From contig NZ_CP031030.1 of NCBI RefSeq assembly GCF_003711225.1, positions 7,184,501 through 7,248,500 of the forward strand: a stretch of 64,000 nucleotides of DNA, written 5' to 3'. Below the pieces are notes generated by a model. The model did no database searches. It was given only the letters and a program-made list of their open reading frames with translations, and had not been told where the DNA came from. The stretch's first letter is position 1. Each line of letters begins with the position of its first letter. Below, one piece after another: positions 62,318 through 64,000 of the stretch. A program made the translations under genes and the position numbers. Source of the stretch: Runella sp. SP2. GTDB lineage: Bacteria > Bacteroidota > Bacteroidia > Cytophagales > Spirosomataceae.

Positions 62318-63958
62318 ATGAAACACGTCTTTGCGGGGGTGCTAGCCATCGCCTTTCTACTGTCAAGCTTTAAGCAAGCGAATTTCAACGCTCCGCCGCC
62401 AAAACATCCTAATATTTTGTGGATTACGTGCGAAGACATGAGTTATCACCTAGGGAGTTTTGGAAGCAAACTGGTTCAAACCCCTCAGCTTGATCAACTT
62501 GCCGCCGAGGGTACGCGCTACACCAACGCGTTTGCTACTGCGGGTGTGTGCGCCCCTAGCCGTTCTGCGATTATTACGGGGATGTATCAACAATCCATAG
62601 GTACCCAACACATGCGTACCTTGGCTGCTTCAGCGGTGGCTTCCGACGCCTATCCACCTGGTTTTAAGGGTTATTCGGCGGTTATTCCTGATTATGTCAA
62701 ATGTTTTCCTGAATACTTACGAGCGGCGGGTTATTATTGTACCAACAATTCCAAAGAAGATTATCAGTTTGAAGCTCCTCCGACTGCTTGGGACGAAAGT
62801 AGTACACGGGCGCATTGGCGTAATCGTCCCGATAAAAACCAGCCTTTTTTTGCCGTTTTTAATTTTACCACTACACATGAGTCGCAGGTATGGGCGCGGT
62901 TGAAAGAACCTTTGCTCGTCAAACCCGAGGATGTCACCGTACCTCCCTATTACCCCGATACCCCCGAAGTCCGCCTTGATATTGCGCGGCATTTGTCGAA
63001 CGCCATGGTGATGGACCAACAAGCAGGAAAAATATTGGAACAACTTCGGGAAGATGGCCTTGCCGACAATACCATTGTGTTTTTCTTTTCCGACCACGGC
63101 GATGGCCTTCCTTACGTCAAGCGCGAAGTGACGCAGCGCGGTTTGAGGGTTCCTTTTATTGTTAAAAATCCGTTTGTTCCCCAAAACCAACGAGGAAAAG
63201 TAGATAACCAACTGATTAGCTTCGTTGATTTGGCACCGACGCTGCTGTCGTTGGCGCACATTCCTATTCCCAAACATTTGCAAGGGCAGGCATTTTTGGG
63301 ACAACAAAAAGCCAAAAACCCACGAAAGTTTGTATTTGCCGCCCGCGACCGCATGGACTCGGAATACGACCGCGTACGAAGTGTACACGATGGGCGTTAT
63401 CAGTACCTCCGCAACTACATGCCCGAAAAATCATACTACCAGAATATTCGCTACCGATTGCAACAACCGTCGATGCAATCCATTTTAAAACTCAAAGAGG
63501 CAGGTCAGCTCAATGCGACGCAGTTACGGTGGTTTAGTCCCAGCAAGCCTACCGAAGAATTGTACGACTGCCAAAATGACCCCCACCAATTTGTCAACCT
63601 TGCAGAAATGGCTCAGTATCAGCAAAAATTAAAAGAAATGCGGGACGTCTATGACCGTTGGATTCAACAAGTAGGTGATAAAGCTGCCGAACCCGAAATG
63701 GAAATGGTTGGTCGATGGTGGGGAGGAAAAGACACCCCTCCGCAAACGCAAATCCCCATTATCTCCGTCAATTCTTCTAAAATTACGTTAACTTGCGCCA
63801 CCAAAGGAGCCTCTATTGGGTACAAAAAACACTGGAAAGCATCAAGTTGGCAGGTATATACCCACCCTTTAGAGCTATCCAAAGGCGATTCGCTGTACGT
63901 GATTGCACAGCGGATTGGTTACCGACGGAGTGGAATTGTTACTTATCCTCAATTATAA
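62318..63958 (+). CDS. Exported sulfatase (type I, formylglycine)
   Basis: 546 residues with a signal peptide (to about residue 20). The sulfatase motif CAPSR at residues 78-82 supplies Cys78 for conversion to formylglycine. Metal ligands lie in ITCEDM (Glu39, Asp40) and FFSDHGD. The C-terminal ~75 residues (about 470-546, from ISVNSSKITLTCATKGASI) form a small Ig/chitobiase-C-like beta domain. Probably removes sulfate from glycans in the periplasm; Bacteroidota sulfatases of this kind often act on algal or host polysaccharides. The substrate cannot be told. Confidence 0.92.
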   Translation: MKHVFAGVLAIAFLLSSFKQANFNAPPPKHPNILWITCEDMSYHLGSFGSKLVQTPQLDQLAAEGTRYTNAFATAGVCAPSRSAIITGMYQQSIGTQHMRTLAASAVASDAYPPGFKGYSAVIPDYVKCFPEYLRAAGYYCTNNSKEDYQFEAPPTAWDESSTRAHWRNRPDKNQPFFAVFNFTTTHESQVWARLKEPLLVKPEDVTVPPYYPDTPEVRLDIARHLSNAMVMDQQAGKILEQLREDGLADNTIVFFFSDHGDGLPYVKREVTQRGLRVPFIVKNPFVPQNQRGKVDNQLISFVDLAPTLLSLAHIPIPKHLQGQAFLGQQKAKNPRKFVFAARDRMDSEYDRVRSVHDGRYQYLRNYMPEKSYYQNIRYRLQQPSMQSILKLKEAGQLNATQLRWFSPSKPTEELYDCQNDPHQFVNLAEMAQYQQKLKEMRDVYDRWIQQVGDKAAEPEMEMVGRWWGGKDTPPQTQIPIISVNSSKITLTCATKGASIGYKKHWKASSWQVYTHPLELSKGDSLYVIAQRIGYRRSGIVTYPQL

Positions 63959-63988
63959 ACCCACGTTCAAACCCAAATCACTATTACT

Positions 63989-64000
63989 ATGTCAAAAACT
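63989..64000 (+). CDS. Possible start of a further gene (partial)
   Basis: ATG TCA AAA ACT follows the sulfatase stop by 30 bases on the same strand and reads MSKT to the window edge. Four codons cannot identify a product. Confidence 0.3.

Noticed and set aside
62717-63388. 223-residue minus-strand frame
   Set aside because: Antisense to the sulfatase gene; no motif or start context.
1-64000. tRNA, rRNA, CRISPR arrays, transposases, integrases
   Set aside because: Reading both strands by eye gave no cloverleaf with a GGTTCRA loop, no regularly spaced repeats with spacers and no transposase-like frame; a covariance or HMM scan would be decisive.

Overview
The window is chromosomal DNA from a member of the Bacteroidota, most likely the order Cytophagales (Spirosoma/Runella/Dyadobacter-type); the taxonomic level is an inference from gene content. 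The signs are exact Bacteroidota -7 promoter boxes (TAnnTTTG) with few recognisable Shine-Dalgarno sites, an ECF sigma/FecR/TonB-receptor trio with STN and carboxypeptidase-regulatory domains, LytS/LytTR two-component systems including a Reg_prop/Y_Y_Y giant sensor, Tat-exported Gfo/Idh/MocA oxidoreductases and sugar-isomerase TIM barrels, a DUF2807 lipoprotein, and MenD (menaquinone). I saw no rRNA, tRNA, CRISPR array, transposase or phage genes.

Layout. 1-917: 5' part of a membrane histidine kinase. 1162-4707: a short division cluster rsmH-ftsL-like-ftsI. 4881-6756: exported sugar isomerase-like protein and a DUF2807 lipoprotein. 6836-12078: a signalling block (LytTR regulator, soluble histidine kinase, globin, Reg_prop histidine kinase), all on the minus strand. 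12339-21477: a class I lanthipeptide locus with four small precursor genes, LanC, a full-length LanB, a C39-peptidase ABC exporter and an HlyD-type adaptor. 21559-27259: MazG-like NTPase, alanine dehydrogenase with a divergent Lrp regulator, menD, and an oxidoreductase. 27432-32151: a surface-sugar operon (FdtA-like ketoisomerase, FdtB-like aminotransferase, GT2, methyltransferase, GT-C-like membrane protein). 32252-37554: M42 peptidase, a repeat-flanked AT-rich cassette with two unknown ORFs, an atypical 2-hydroxyacid dehydrogenase and a DUF885 peptidase. 37642-44428: GH43 hydrolase, Gfo/Idh/MocA protein, Uup-type ABC-F ATPase, small membrane protein, lipoprotein, and two methyltransferases. 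44502-49215: TonB receptor, FecR, ECF sigma factor. 49464-52587: hydroxypyruvate-isomerase-like protein, AhpD-like protein, Crp-family regulator, polyprenyl synthase. 52749-57277: PBP4-type carboxypeptidase, DUF2252 protein, second Crp regulator, membrane protein, and a nucleotidyltransferase pair resembling a toxin-antitoxin module. 57409-62147: dnaJ, grpE, lptD. 62318-64000: an exported sulfatase and the first codons of another gene.

The most notable system is the lanthipeptide locus. Three 55-residue precursors are tandem copies, each carrying its own conserved A-rich upstream leader, with almost invariant leader peptides ending in a double glycine and diverging Cys/Ser/Thr-rich cores; a fourth shorter precursor shares the leader type but has a different core ending CFCL. 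A strong terminator separates the precursors from the enzymes. The dehydratase and cyclase are class I, whereas leader removal and export look like the class II/microcin style (C39 peptidase-ABC plus HlyD). Other points of interest are the globin-kinase-regulator operon, a dispersed family of short hairpins related to GGGTTGCTCACAACCC, a roughly 1.2 kb cassette between 85-bp direct repeats, and operator-like palindromes between ald and its Lrp regulator.
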